Shown one piece after another: positions 1 through 9,364 of a stretch of DNA of 64,000 nt (the first letter of the stretch is position 1; each line of letters starts with the position of its first letter). The position numbers and the translations under genes were made by a program. The notes under the pieces were generated by a model. It ran no database searches. It saw only the letters and a program-made list of their open reading frames with translations, and was not told where the DNA came from. Source of the DNA: an uncultured Bacteroidales bacterium (GTDB taxonomy: Bacteria; Bacteroidota; Bacteroidia; Bacteroidales; Muribaculaceae); contig CASEAQ010000008.1 of NCBI GenBank assembly GCA_949285735.1, forward strand, positions 1 through 64,000, given 5' to 3'.

Positions 1-1101
1 CACCGCGACTGCATGGTAGGCAACAACTCGGCATCGGTGCTCGTCGATGCCTACCTCAAAGGGGTGCAGGTCGATGACATCAACACCGTCTATGAGGGGC
101 TAATTCACGGCTGCAACGCATCCCACCCCACCATTTTGTCAACCGGGCGGCTTGGGTATGACTATTACAACCGCCTCGGCTATGTGCCTTGCAACGTGGG
201 GATAAACGAGAGTGCGGCGCGCACACTCGAATATGCCTACGACGACTGGTGCATTCTGCAACTCGCCAAGAAGTTGAACCGCCCTAATAAGGAAATCAAG
301 GAACTCGAAAAACGTGCGCTCAACTACCGCAACATCTTCGATGCCGAAAGCAACCTGATGCGCGGCCGCCAAGAAGACGGCACCTTCGAGTCGCCATTCT
401 CGCCGTTCAAGTGGGGCGGCTCGTTCACCGAGGGAAACAGTTGGCACTACACATGGTCGGTGTTCCACGACCCGCAAGGGCTTATCGACCTCATGGGCGG
501 CGAAAAGGCTTTTATTGCCCAACTCGACTCGGTGTTCACGCTGCCGCCCATCTTCGACGACAGCTACTATGGCTTCCCGATACACGAAATCACCGAAATG
601 ACGGTGATGAACATGGGCAACTATGCCCACGGCAACCAGCCCATACAGCACATGATATACCTCTACAACTATGCCAGCCAGCCGTGGAAAGCCCAATACT
701 GGCTGCGACAAGTGATGGAACGGCTCTACTCGCCCACGCCCGACGGATATTGCGGCGACGAGGACAACGGGCAGACCTCGGCATGGTATGTATTCTCGGC
801 ACTCGGCTTCTACCCCGTGTGCCCGGGCACCGACCAGTATGTCGCCGGATCACCGTTGTTCGAAAAAGCCACGTTGCACTTCGAGAACGGCAACAACTTC
901 ACAATCGAAGCCACCGGCAACAGCGACGAGAACATCTATGTGCAGGCTGCCACCCTCAACGGCAACGACTACACGCGGCTCTACTATCGCCACGCCGACT
1001 TGCAAAATGGAGGTACATTGCGCCTCGACATGGGCAACAAGCCCAACCTCAACCGCAGCATCGCCCCCGGCGACCGCCCCTATTCCTTCTCGGCAGAATG
1101 A
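1..1101 (+). CDS. GH92 family glycosidase, C-terminal part (gene begins before the window)
   Basis: The reading frame is open from base 1, so this is the last ~366 residues of a longer gene. It matches the C-terminal catalytic half of GH92 exo-alpha-mannosidases: MVGNNSASVLVDAYLKG near the start, then YLYNYASQPWKAQ, then GDEDNGQTSAWYVFSALGFY, whose two acidic residues correspond to the family's calcium and base site. GH92 enzymes are periplasmic or outer-surface, calcium-dependent, and trim mannose from N-glycans and yeast mannan. The usual general-acid motif is HGNEP; here it reads HGNQP, with Gln encoded at 637-639. Gln at this position is known from GH92 enzymes that split mannose-1-phosphate-6-mannose, where the leaving group needs no acid. 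Family assignment is firm; the substrate is inferred. Confidence 0.93.
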   Translation, partial: HRDCMVGNNSASVLVDAYLKGVQVDDINTVYEGLIHGCNASHPTILSTGRLGYDYYNRLGYVPCNVGINESAARTLEYAYDDWCILQLAKKLNRPNKEIKELEKRALNYRNIFDAESNLMRGRQEDGTFESPFSPFKWGGSFTEGNSWHYTWSVFHDPQGLIDLMGGEKAFIAQLDSVFTLPPIFDDSYYGFPIHEITEMTVMNMGNYAHGNQPIQHMIYLYNYASQPWKAQYWLRQVMERLYSPTPDGYCGDEDNGQTSAWYVFSALGFYPVCPGTDQYVAGSPLFEKATLHFENGNNFTIEATGNSDENIYVQAATLNGNDYTRLYYRHADLQNGGTLRLDMGNKPNLNRSIAPGDRPYSFSAE

Positions 1102-1118
1102 TTGCCATAAATTGAACG

Positions 1119-1184
1119 ATTCATCGCGTCGGGACGTAGCGCAAACCGATTTACGACCTTTGCGGCTTCGGAGACGCGATGAAT
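1119..1184. repeat. Nested intergenic hairpin
   Basis: A perfect 12-bp inverted repeat, ATTCATCGCGTC (1119-1130) and GACGCGATGAAT (1173-1184), encloses a second short pair of CGCAAA and TTTGCG. It lies just after the GH92 stop and has no immediate U-tract, so it is not a textbook terminator. It could be an mRNA 3' end structure or a small palindromic repeat. Confidence 0.5.
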
Positions 1185-1291
1185 TGTATCTCCTCAGGGG
1201 CATTTTTCACAAAAAATAACATATTGTGCTGTAGAATTTTCGCGTCAGCCTACTCTGTTTATACAAACGCAAAACAAAATACCACATTAAG

Positions 1292-2386
1292 ATGAGAAGA
1301 ATAAGGACTAAAACAATGACATTGCTGATGACAGCAATCTTTACAATTATTTCGGTGCAAAGTGCTTACGCTTCGGCTTTGGCAGGAAAAGCAACTGTCA
1401 ACGAGGGCTACACCACTGTAATAGAACTTGCCGACACCTACCAGCGCACCCTGCGGCAATCAACGGGCATAACCTACCAATGGCGTTCGGAAGACAATTC
1501 ATGCGTGACAATCACAAGTTCGACCAAGTATGAGGCACGCATAAAGGGTGTCGCACCCACTTCGTCGTGCCGAGTTTACTACAAATGCAGCTACTTCATC
1601 GACGGTTTTTACCGCACAATGGATTTCTACTACGACGTGACGGTAATCGCCAACACGGTGAAAGTGACACGTGTCGAAATAAGCCAGTCGTCGGCAACCA
1701 TGACCGAGGGCAGCACACTGCAACTGTCGGCAACGGCATATCCCACCAATGCCACCAACCGCCGCGTCAACTGGTCGAGCGACCGTAACACGGTGGCAAC
1801 CGTCAGCAGCAACGGGCTGGTAACCGCCAAGTCGGCTGGCACTGCCACAATCACTTGCTATGCAGCCGACGGCAGCGGCTGCAAGGCTTCGTGCCGCATC
1901 ACCGTCGAGGCCGTAGTCAAGCCCACCGACATAAGCCTCAGCCACACGTCAGCCACAATCACCGAGGGCGAGACATTGCAACTGACAGCAACAATCAGCC
2001 CCGACGATGCCACCGAGACCGACTTGACATGGCTGAGCGACAACACCACAGTGGCAACCGTCGGCAGCGATGGACTGGTGACTGCCAACGGGGCAGGTAC
2101 AGCCAACATAATCGTGACTACCTCCAACGACCTTGCCGCCGTGTGTGCCATCACCGTAACACCGCAAGGAGCATCAATCGATGAAACAACCATCCACGGC
2201 AACGATGCCGCCCCGTTCAGCCTCGCCGCCGGCTCGATAACCTTCGCCGAAGCAACCGACGTGGCTCTCTACCGCATCGACGGAACGTTGGCACATAGTG
2301 GCACCACGCAACGCATCGACGGCTTGGACAGCGGCATCTATATCCTCACGTCAGGCAATCGTAGTTGGAAAATAGCCATCAAGTAA
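1292..2386 (+). CDS. Secreted protein with two bacterial Ig-like (Big_2) domains
   Basis: A 364-residue protein with a basic start and hydrophobic signal peptide (about residues 1-31). A region of unknown fold follows to about residue 125, then two Big_2 modules (about 126-205 and 212-290). Each has the typical pattern of an LQLSATAYP or LQLTATISP strand, a VNWSS or LTWLS turn, and VATVSSNGLVTAKSAGTATI or its equivalent. The last ~70 residues end in GIYILTSGNRSWKIAIK, which resembles a degenerate type A T9SS sorting tail, so surface export is likely. Big_2 domains usually mediate adhesion or act as spacers. No catalytic domain is visible. Its place between GH92 and sugar-active genes suggests a surface role in glycan use, but this is inference. 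Confidence 0.8.
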   Translation: MRRIRTKTMTLLMTAIFTIISVQSAYASALAGKATVNEGYTTVIELADTYQRTLRQSTGITYQWRSEDNSCVTITSSTKYEARIKGVAPTSSCRVYYKCSYFIDGFYRTMDFYYDVTVIANTVKVTRVEISQSSATMTEGSTLQLSATAYPTNATNRRVNWSSDRNTVATVSSNGLVTAKSAGTATITCYAADGSGCKASCRITVEAVVKPTDISLSHTSATITEGETLQLTATISPDDATETDLTWLSDNTTVATVGSDGLVTANGAGTANIIVTTSNDLAAVCAITVTPQGASIDETTIHGNDAAPFSLAAGSITFAEATDVALYRIDGTLAHSGTTQRIDGLDSGIYILTSGNRSWKIAIK

Positions 2387-2420
2387 CACCGCCACCCACC
2401 ACACTCACAAATAACCAATC

Positions 2421-2509
2421 AAAGACGGGCAACGGCATAGTGCCGGACAGCAGGGGGAAAACTCCCCTCGCGTCGCGACAACCGAGCCGCCAACCCGTCT
2501 TTGTCGCGT
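2421..2509 (+). terminator. Branched terminator-like structure with U-tract
   Basis: AAAGACGGG (2421-2429) pairs with CCCGTCTTT (2494-2502), closing a ~64-nt interior that holds two more hairpins (GGCA/TGCC and GGGG/CCCC). The sequence continues GTCGCG and seven T. It most likely ends the Big_2 transcript, but its complexity is more than a simple terminator needs. Confidence 0.5.
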
Positions 2510-2606
2510 TTTTTTGCAGCCAAGTGCTTGCCGACTGCCCGATTTTCCACAAAAAGTATTATTTTTACAAAAAACAACAAAAGTCACAACAAACTCAACT
2601 CAAAAT

Positions 2607-3206
2607 ATGGAAAAAGGCAAAATGAACGTAGAACCGGGAGTGCTTTACGATGCCAACTACGACCCACAACTGATAGCCGAGCGCGCTGCCTGCAAAGACT
2701 TGTGCTTCGAGCTTAACAGCTTGCGCCCGTCGCTCGCCAAGCAACGCGAAGCCATCATTCGCCGCCTCTTGGGCAAGGCTGGGCAGAATTGCTGGATCGA
2801 CTCCCCTTTCTTTTGCGACTATGGATATAACATCGAGGTTGGCGACAACTTCTTCATCAACATGAATTGTGTCATTCTCGACGAGGCAAAGGTGACATTT
2901 GGCAATAACGTGTTCATCGCACCACATTGCGGCTTCTACACTGCCGGACACCCCCTCGACCACGAACGGCGCAACTTGGGGCTCGAATATGCCCTGCCAA
3001 TCACCATCGGCGACAATGTGTGGATTGGCGGACACGTGTGCGTGTTGCCCGGCGTGACCATCGGCAGCGGTTCGGTGATAGGGGCTGGCAGCGTTGTCAA
3101 CAAGGATATACCTGCCGGTGTGTTGGCAGCAGGCAACCCGTGCCGTGTGATACGCCCCATCGACGAAAAAGACCGTGAACGCTATCCACAAATCGTAACA
3201 CTATAA
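2607..3206 (+). CDS. Sugar O-acetyltransferase (maltose/galactoside acetyltransferase family)
   Basis: A left-handed beta-helix acetyltransferase of about 199 residues. The N-terminal Mac domain is recognisable (GVLYDANYDPQLIAER). The hexapeptide repeats follow, including IEVGDNFFINMNCVILDEAKVTFGNNVFIAPHCGFYTAGHP, where the His of the CGFYTAGHP loop is the family's catalytic base. The coil ends in WIGGHVCVLPGVTIGSGSVIGAGSVV. It should transfer acetyl from acetyl-CoA to a hexose or hexoside in the cytoplasm. I chose the ATG at 2607 because the family starts at this point; an in-frame start at 2514 would add 31 unrelated residues. The next gene starts 43 bases downstream, so co-transcription with the GH84 gene is plausible. 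Confidence 0.9.
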   Translation: MEKGKMNVEPGVLYDANYDPQLIAERAACKDLCFELNSLRPSLAKQREAIIRRLLGKAGQNCWIDSPFFCDYGYNIEVGDNFFINMNCVILDEAKVTFGNNVFIAPHCGFYTAGHPLDHERRNLGLEYALPITIGDNVWIGGHVCVLPGVTIGSGSVIGAGSVVNKDIPAGVLAAGNPCRVIRPIDEKDRERYPQIVTL

Positions 3207-3249
3207 AAGCAAGACTCTGCAAAGAAACAAATTCCAATACATAAACCTC

Positions 3250-5805
3250 ATGAAAATAAACAAACTGACACTCGCCGCCACCGCCCTCGTGGCTTCGGCT
3301 ATGATGGGCAACCATGCTGCGGCACAAGACTTCGACCTTGCCACACAACGGCAGGAAATACAGGAATTCCTGCCAGTTGACGGCAAGAAAATCGACCATC
3401 ACGGCATCATAATCAACCCCACACCGCAGTCGATGACGCTCACAAGCGGCAAGACGCTCGACATATCGGGTGGGCTGAAAATCAACGACAAGAAGAAAGC
3501 CTTTGCTGGCGATGTCGAGTTCCTGACAACAGCTGCCAAAGGCGTAAAACTGACTATCGACTTCGGCGAAAAAGCCGCCAAAAAGGCTGGCGTGAAAGCC
3601 ACAGCTGGCGCATACAAGCTCGTAATCGACACCGACGGGATAACCATCACAGGCTATGACGAATGCGGCGCATTCTATGGCTTGCAGACACTGAGGCAAG
3701 TCATCGACACACCTGCCTCACAAGGGGGCGTGCTGCCTTGCATGACTGTCAACGACTACCCCACACTGCCATTGCGCGGCGTGGTCGAAGGTTTCTACGG
3801 CACACCGTGGTCGCACGAAGTGAGGCTGTCGCTCATCGACTTTTTTGGCCGCTTCAAAATGAACACCTATGTTTACGGTCCAAAGGACGACCCCTACCAC
3901 AGCAGCCCCAACTGGCGACTGCCATACCCTGCCGACGAAGCTGCCCACCTGCAACAACTCGTGCAAGCCTGCCAGCGCAACCGCGTCAACTTCGTGTGGG
4001 CTATACATCCGGGCAAAGACATAAAGTGGAACGAGGAAGACTATGGCAACCTGCTGCACAAGTTTGAGATGATGTATGACCTCGGTGTAAGGCAATTTGC
4101 AATATTCTTCGACGACATTTCGGGCGACGGCACAAGCCCGGTGAAGCAAACCGAGTTGCTCAACCGCCTCACCGACGAGTTTGTCAAGGCAAAGGGCGAC
4201 GTGGCATCGCTCATTCTTTGCCCCACCGACTACAACAAGTCGTGGGCAAACCCCACACCACGCGGCAGCCTCCCCTACTTCGGCAACAACCTCAACCCCG
4301 ACATACACGTGTTCTGGACTGGCGACGTGGTGTGCAGCGATGTCACGGCAAGCACCTTGCAGTGGGTCAACTCCCGCATCAAGCGTCCAGCCCTCTTCTG
4401 GTGGAACTATCCTGTCACCGACTATGTGCGCAACATCGTGCTACAGGGACCCGTTTACGGTCTCGATACATCGCTCGGCGCCAACGACCTTAGTGGCATA
4501 CTGAGCAACCCGATGGAACATGGCGAGGCATCAAAATTGGCATTGTATGGCGTTGCCGACTACTCGTGGAACATCGCCAGCTACAACCCCATCGACAACT
4601 GGGAGCGGGCTTTGACCGTGATGGCACCTGCCGCTGCCGAAGCCTACCGCACATTTGCCATACACTCTTGCGACACCGAGACGGGCTACCGCCGCGACGA
4701 ATCGTGGGAAACAACCACCTTCGGCATCGACGACTACACGGCTGCCAAGGCACAGGCACTGCAAGCCGAGTTTGAACGCATCGAGCAAGTGCCGGCACAG
4801 ATGGAAAGCGGTTGCGAAAATGCCCAACTGCTTACTGAATTGCGCCCTTGGCTCACCGAATTTGGCAAACTCGGCACTCGTGGCAAAAACACGGTATCGC
4901 TCATCGAGATGTTCCGCTCGGGCAACGATGATGCCGCATTCTGGGCAAAATATGTCGCCAACCTCATGAGTGCCGACGACCGCCGCAACTACGATGCCCA
5001 CAAGTCGGGAACGATGAAGTTGCAACCATTCTACGAAAACGCAATGGACGACATGGCATTCCGCTTCCTCGAAAAGTTGTCGGGGAAAGTACCATGCGCA
5101 TACGTCGGACTTAGCACATTCCCCAACTCACGGACAACACAGCCCCGACTGATGCTCGACGGCGATACAGCAACCTACTACACATCGGCACTGCCACAGC
5201 GCAAAGACAGCTGGGTGGGCGTTGACTTGCGCACGGTGAGAGATGTGACAACGGTGAAAATTCTGCAGGGCAGAAACTCGACCGACGATGTTGACTTCTT
5301 CGACCACGCCACGCTCGAATGCTCAGCCGACGGCAAAACCTGGACTACACTCATCGCCGACCTTCGCAACCAGTATGTAATCGAGTGGAGCGGCGAGGCT
5401 GTGAAAGCACGCTACGTGCGACTGAAACGGCTCGACTCAAAGCGCACCAACTATGTGGCTGTGCGCTCGTTCGAGGTCAACACCCCATCGGCAGAAAGCC
5501 TCGGATTTGACATCACCGCCGACAACTCAGCATTGGCAATGGCAGCATTCGACCTCAACGCCACATCAGCGTACACCCTCTCGGGGTCGATGACTATTGG
5601 CACACCCGACGGCACCACTGGCTACACCCTGCTCATGGGGCAACTTTCAAAGCCCGTGGAAATGACTATGCTCGATGCCGACGGCAAGCAGTTGCAACAG
5701 ATGACAGTCACCACCCCGATGACAACCGTCACACTGCCAAGCGGAACAGCCGCAGTGAAAATCACCGGCAACGCCGACATCTTTGAGATTATACCCTCAA
5801 AGTAA
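3250..5805 (+). CDS. GH84 beta-N-acetylglucosaminidase (O-GlcNAcase-like)
   Basis: An 851-residue secreted enzyme with a signal peptide (about 1-25). It has the family order: an N-terminal alpha/beta domain (about 50-165), then the GH84 TIM barrel (about 170-470) starting at LRGVVEGFYGTPWSH. The catalytic Asp pair is in FFDDISGDG (Asp288-Asp289); the first polarises the N-acetyl group of the substrate in the family's substrate-assisted mechanism. A helical region follows, then a discoidin (F5/8 type C) domain at about 630-755, then a C-terminal beta domain. GH84 releases terminal beta-GlcNAc from glycoproteins. Signal and domains point to the periplasm. It is close to the characterised Bacteroides GH84 enzymes by motif. 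It ends in a strong terminator that faces the tricorn gene. Confidence 0.95.
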   Translation: MKINKLTLAATALVASAMMGNHAAAQDFDLATQRQEIQEFLPVDGKKIDHHGIIINPTPQSMTLTSGKTLDISGGLKINDKKKAFAGDVEFLTTAAKGVKLTIDFGEKAAKKAGVKATAGAYKLVIDTDGITITGYDECGAFYGLQTLRQVIDTPASQGGVLPCMTVNDYPTLPLRGVVEGFYGTPWSHEVRLSLIDFFGRFKMNTYVYGPKDDPYHSSPNWRLPYPADEAAHLQQLVQACQRNRVNFVWAIHPGKDIKWNEEDYGNLLHKFEMMYDLGVRQFAIFFDDISGDGTSPVKQTELLNRLTDEFVKAKGDVASLILCPTDYNKSWANPTPRGSLPYFGNNLNPDIHVFWTGDVVCSDVTASTLQWVNSRIKRPALFWWNYPVTDYVRNIVLQGPVYGLDTSLGANDLSGILSNPMEHGEASKLALYGVADYSWNIASYNPIDNWERALTVMAPAAAEAYRTFAIHSCDTETGYRRDESWETTTFGIDDYTAAKAQALQAEFERIEQVPAQMESGCENAQLLTELRPWLTEFGKLGTRGKNTVSLIEMFRSGNDDAAFWAKYVANLMSADDRRNYDAHKSGTMKLQPFYENAMDDMAFRFLEKLSGKVPCAYVGLSTFPNSRTTQPRLMLDGDTATYYTSALPQRKDSWVGVDLRTVRDVTTVKILQGRNSTDDVDFFDHATLECSADGKTWTTLIADLRNQYVIEWSGEAVKARYVRLKRLDSKRTNYVAVRSFEVNTPSAESLGFDITADNSALAMAAFDLNATSAYTLSGSMTIGTPDGTTGYTLLMGQLSKPVEMTMLDADGKQLQQMTVTTPMTTVTLPSGTAAVKITGNADIFEIIPSK

Positions 5806-5830
5806 CACACTCGGGAACACCATATAGAAA

Positions 5831-5868
5831 CGACAGACCGCGCAGATTGGCTTCTGCGCGGTCTGTCG
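5831..5868. terminator. Bidirectional terminator hairpin between convergent genes
   Basis: A perfect 16-bp stem, CGACAGACCGCGCAGA (5831-5846) with its complement (5853-5868), and a 6-nt loop. It sits between the converging GH84 and tricorn-like genes. The T-runs on either side are short, so it may work partly as an mRNA end-protecting stem. Confidence 0.8.
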
Positions 5869-5889
5869 CTTCTTATCAAGGGAAATAGA

Positions 5890-8800
5890 TTACTTCTTGC
5901 TGTCAAGCTCTTTCAGCAGTTCTTCTACTGCTGTTTTCAGCTGCGTGTCTTCGCCTTTCACTACGGTTTCGGGGGCATTCAGTACATACACGTCAGGCTC
6001 AAGCTGCTTGTTTTCGAGGTAACTGCCGTCGGGCAACTGGTAGCCAATCACTGGTATGCCAAAGACGAGTGACGGGTCTTGCAGCGTCACCCAGTTTACG
6101 CTCGTCATCGTACCAGGCACTGGCGCACCCACCAATTTGCCTATATTCTGGTGTTTATACACCCACGGAGTGCCATGCGCGTTTGAATAGTTGGCTTCGC
6201 ACTGCAACATTATCGAAGGTTTGTTCCAGCGACGGCTCGGCATATCGCAAGCCGCCCTGCCGCGGATTACCTGAGTGAGATACTTTTCGCCGCTGAACAG
6301 CACTTCAATATCCTCGTGCAAGCGTCCGCCGCCGTTGAAACGAGTGTCAATCACGATTCCCTCGCAATGGTTGTATTTGCCGAGAATGTCGGAATAGACG
6401 GTGCGGAAACTCGGGTCAGCCATCGACTCGATGTGCACATAGCCAAGTCGCCCGTTCGACCACTTCTCGACATCGGCAGCGCGCTGCTTCACCCATCGGT
6501 CGTAAAGCAACCCTTCCATTGCTCCGCCGCTTATGGGCTTGACAACTTCGTCCCAACGCTCGCCGGCGGCTGGGTCGTAGAGCGACACAAGCACCTTCTT
6601 GCCAGCCTTTCCGTTCAGCAATGCCGTGTAGTCGGCATCGGCGGCAAGTTCCGTTCCGTCAATTTTTTCGATTACCACACCGGCAGCCATGCGCGACGAC
6701 TTGCGGTCGAAAGGACCCTTCACGACCACCTCTGCCACCTTCAAGCCATCGCCGTCATAGTTCCAGTCAAGCAGTACGCCGAGACTTGCCGTGCGGTCGC
6801 CCGACGACGGTCTGAAGCGTCCGCCTGTGTGCGACACGTTAAGTTCACCAAGCCATTCACTCAAGAGTTCGGCAAAATCATAATTGTTGTTGATGTGCGG
6901 CAAAAATTTGCGGTAGGTTGCAGTCATTGCATCCCAGTCCACGCCGTGCATTTTCACTTCATAGAAACGCTTCTTTTCCTCGTTATACACATAGTCGAAC
7001 ATAAACCGCCGCTCGGCAGCCAAGTCCATCTTCATTTCGGCACGGTACGAGATAGGCTTCAGCTCGTTGGATGCCAAATCTATCTTTTGCATACTGCTGC
7101 CGCCCAAGATGAAGAGGTTCTTTTCCTCCTTGTCGAGTTCCAAGCCACCCCAGCGGGCATTCATCTTGTGGAGCAACTTCGTCTCATGCTTGCGCAAGTC
7201 CATCTTCCACAAGTCATATCCACCCTCGAAAGCCGACAGGTAATAGAGTGCCTCGCCATCGGCAGGAATGATTGCCGAAGCAAGGTTCGACGAGTTGGGC
7301 GTCACGCGCACAATGCGGTCTTCCAGCCCGTCAAGCTCCACAACGATTTCCTCGGGCTTCTCCTCATCTTCGTCATCAGCCTTTTCGCCGTCATCTTTCT
7401 TCTTGTTGTCCTTGTCATTCTTCTTTTCGGCTTCTTTCTTGGCTTTTTCCTGCTCCTTTTCAAGCTCTTTCAGCAATTCATAGTCCTCCTTGTTCAAGCG
7501 ATATTTGTCGTAGGCATCTTGGTTGACAAACACGAGCATCACATCGTCGAGCGACCCCCACGAAGCATGGTTGCGCATTCCGTAACGCTCCGTGGCAAAC
7601 ATCACGGCATTGCCACCCATTACCCACCTGGGCGAGTGACTGGTGTAGCCGCTGCCGGTGACATTCACCATGCTGCCCTTGCCGTCGGCGCTCACAATGG
7701 CGATGTCGGTGTAGGGGTCGTGCTGGTTGGCAATAATCTCCAATGCAAACCACTTGCCGTCGGGCGACCAAGAATAGTTGAACCCATAGCCCAAGTCATA
7801 CCACGTCGAGCCGTCGGTTATCTCGCGCACCTTCTTCGATTCGAGGTTCACCACCTTCAGGCGCAAGCGGTCTTCGACAAAAGCCACCTCCTTGCCATCG
7901 GGCGAAAATTTCGGGTACATTCGCTCAACGGTTTTTGACGGCAGCAATGCCTCTTCTTCAATCAACGTAGCGTTGGGGAAGTTCAAGTCCTCCTTACGGG
8001 CTATTTTGGCAGTATATAATTCCCAATTGCCGTTTCTGAGGCTCGAATAGACCAACGTGCGGTTGTCAGCCCCAAACGAAATCCCCTCCTCGGCTTCGGG
8101 CGTGTTGGTTATTTGTTTGGTGGTGCCATATTCGACCGATGTCACAAACACATCGCCGCGCACGATGAATGCCACCTGCTTGCCATCGGGCGAAACCACA
8201 GCTTCGCTCGCACCGCTCGTGAAACTCAACGATGCAGGCATATCCTCGTCGTCACGCACAATCGAAATAGCCACCTTCTGCGGTTTGCCGCCAGTTGCCG
8301 GTTGCGTATATATCTCGCCGTCGTAGGTATAACACAACAATCCATTGCCGCCCACCGACAAGAAGCGCACCGGGTTGGTCTTGAACGCCGTCAATTGCTC
8401 CACCTTCCCGGGGTTGTCGATTGCAGCCTTATACACATTGAACGACCCTCCGTCGCGTTCGCTCAGGAAATAAAATTCCGTTTCACTGGCAGCCCACACG
8501 GGATTGCGGTCCTCGCCGGCACGGTCGGTAAGATTAGTGTGCTTGCCCGTGGCAACGTCATAGAGCCACACGTCGCGGGTGATTGACGACGTGTGATGCT
8601 TGCGCCACTCGTCCTCAAATCCCTTGCGGTCCTGGTAAAGCAACTTGTCGCCGGCGGCATTGAAGCTCACCATCTCGGCAGGCGTGGCAATCACCTGCTC
8701 GACCCTTCCGCCAGCCGCCGGCACACGGTACAGTTCGGTCATAGCCCCTGTGGGGAAAAGCGCACTTGTGGCAGGGTCTTGTATGCTCGCCGAAAACAAC

Positions 8801-9162
8801 ACAAACTTCCCGTCGGGGGTGAAAGCCGAGGGCGTTTCAGCCGCCGAGTTCACCGTGAGGCGCGTGGCAGTACCTCCGTCGGCAGGCATCACAAACACAT
8901 CGGCATTGCCGTAGCGGTCGCTCGAAAAGGCTATCCGCTTCCCGTCGGGGCTCCACACTGGCGAAGCCTCATACGAGTCGAGAGTGGTGAGTTGCACCGC
9001 CTCGCCGCCCGATGCAGCCACTTTATAAATGTCACCCTTGTAACAAAACGCTATCTGCTGCCCATCGGGCGAAATGCGCACGTCGCGCAACCACAATGGT
9101 GTCACCGCCGAAGCTCCAACCGTGGCACCGCCCAACACGAGGCTCAACAATACTTTCTTCAT
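5890..9162 (-). CDS. Tricorn-like protease (S41 family peptidase with WD40-like beta-propeller)
   Basis: A 1,090-residue exported protein (signal peptide about 1-19). The N-terminal half has repeated propeller strands such as LWLRDVRISPDGQQIAF and PVWSPDGKRIAFSSDRYG, as in tricorn. A highly charged Lys/Glu/Asp linker (about 560-605) separates it from the C-terminal part: tricorn C1 core, PDZ-like domain (about 760-850) and S41 catalytic domain with IDTRFNGGG and the nucleophile region ANYSNAHGTP (Ser about 993). Tricorn proteases degrade peptides that come from larger proteases. In archaeal tricorn the nucleophile Ser is followed by Asp; here it is followed by Asn. Function in periplasmic peptide turnover is inferred from family and signal peptide. 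Confidence 0.93.
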   Translation of the reverse strand: MKKVLLSLVLGGATVGASAVTPLWLRDVRISPDGQQIAFCYKGDIYKVAASGGEAVQLTTLDSYEASPVWSPDGKRIAFSSDRYGNADVFVMPADGGTATRLTVNSAAETPSAFTPDGKFVLFSASIQDPATSALFPTGAMTELYRVPAAGGRVEQVIATPAEMVSFNAAGDKLLYQDRKGFEDEWRKHHTSSITRDVWLYDVATGKHTNLTDRAGEDRNPVWAASETEFYFLSERDGGSFNVYKAAIDNPGKVEQLTAFKTNPVRFLSVGGNGLLCYTYDGEIYTQPATGGKPQKVAISIVRDDEDMPASLSFTSGASEAVVSPDGKQVAFIVRGDVFVTSVEYGTTKQITNTPEAEEGISFGADNRTLVYSSLRNGNWELYTAKIARKEDLNFPNATLIEEEALLPSKTVERMYPKFSPDGKEVAFVEDRLRLKVVNLESKKVREITDGSTWYDLGYGFNYSWSPDGKWFALEIIANQHDPYTDIAIVSADGKGSMVNVTGSGYTSHSPRWVMGGNAVMFATERYGMRNHASWGSLDDVMLVFVNQDAYDKYRLNKEDYELLKELEKEQEKAKKEAEKKNDKDNKKKDDGEKADDEDEEKPEEIVVELDGLEDRIVRVTPNSSNLASAIIPADGEALYYLSAFEGGYDLWKMDLRKHETKLLHKMNARWGGLELDKEEKNLFILGGSSMQKIDLASNELKPISYRAEMKMDLAAERRFMFDYVYNEEKKRFYEVKMHGVDWDAMTATYRKFLPHINNNYDFAELLSEWLGELNVSHTGGRFRPSSGDRTASLGVLLDWNYDGDGLKVAEVVVKGPFDRKSSRMAAGVVIEKIDGTELAADADYTALLNGKAGKKVLVSLYDPAAGERWDEVVKPISGGAMEGLLYDRWVKQRAADVEKWSNGRLGYVHIESMADPSFRTVYSDILGKYNHCEGIVIDTRFNGGGRLHEDIEVLFSGEKYLTQVIRGRAACDMPSRRWNKPSIMLQCEANYSNAHGTPWVYKHQNIGKLVGAPVPGTMTSVNWVTLQDPSLVFGIPVIGYQLPDGSYLENKQLEPDVYVLNAPETVVKGEDTQLKTAVEELLKELDSKK

Positions 9163-9201
9163 TTCTGTCAGTCGCTGTTATAGTTTTAATTAATCCTGCA
9201 A

Positions 9202-9209
9202 CAAATTTA
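9202..9209 (-). promoter_or_regulatory. Putative -7 box for the tricorn-like gene
   Basis: On the minus strand the site reads TAAATTTG, a full match to the Bacteroides -7 consensus TAnnTTTG, about 40 nt before the start codon at 9162. No clear -33 TTTG is seen at the usual distance. Confidence 0.45.
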
Positions 9210-9331
9210 CCTTAAATCCCCGTAAAATCCAACCATGCCCACCATCTCCCCCCCAAAGCTAAACAATGAAAATGGCAGGGCGACACGGCATTTTGCCATA
9301 ATTGAGTTGCCGTGCAGAAATAGCACTAAAC

Positions 9332-9364
9332 TTTCGTTTTCGACAAAGCAATTTATTATTTTTG
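9332..9364 (+). promoter_or_regulatory. Bacteroides-type promoter for the GH20 gene
   Basis: TTTCG (9332-9336) and TATTTTTG (9357-9364) are 20 nt apart, the usual spacing between -33 and -7 elements of the primary sigma factor in Bacteroidales. The start codon at 9505 is about 140 nt downstream, leaving a moderately long leader. Confidence 0.6.

Noticed and set aside
6316..7938. Long open frame (540 codons) on the plus strand opposite the tricorn-like gene
   Set aside because: It is the mirror of a clearly coding gene; the protein has no recognisable domain and the opposite strand has full S41/propeller motifs.
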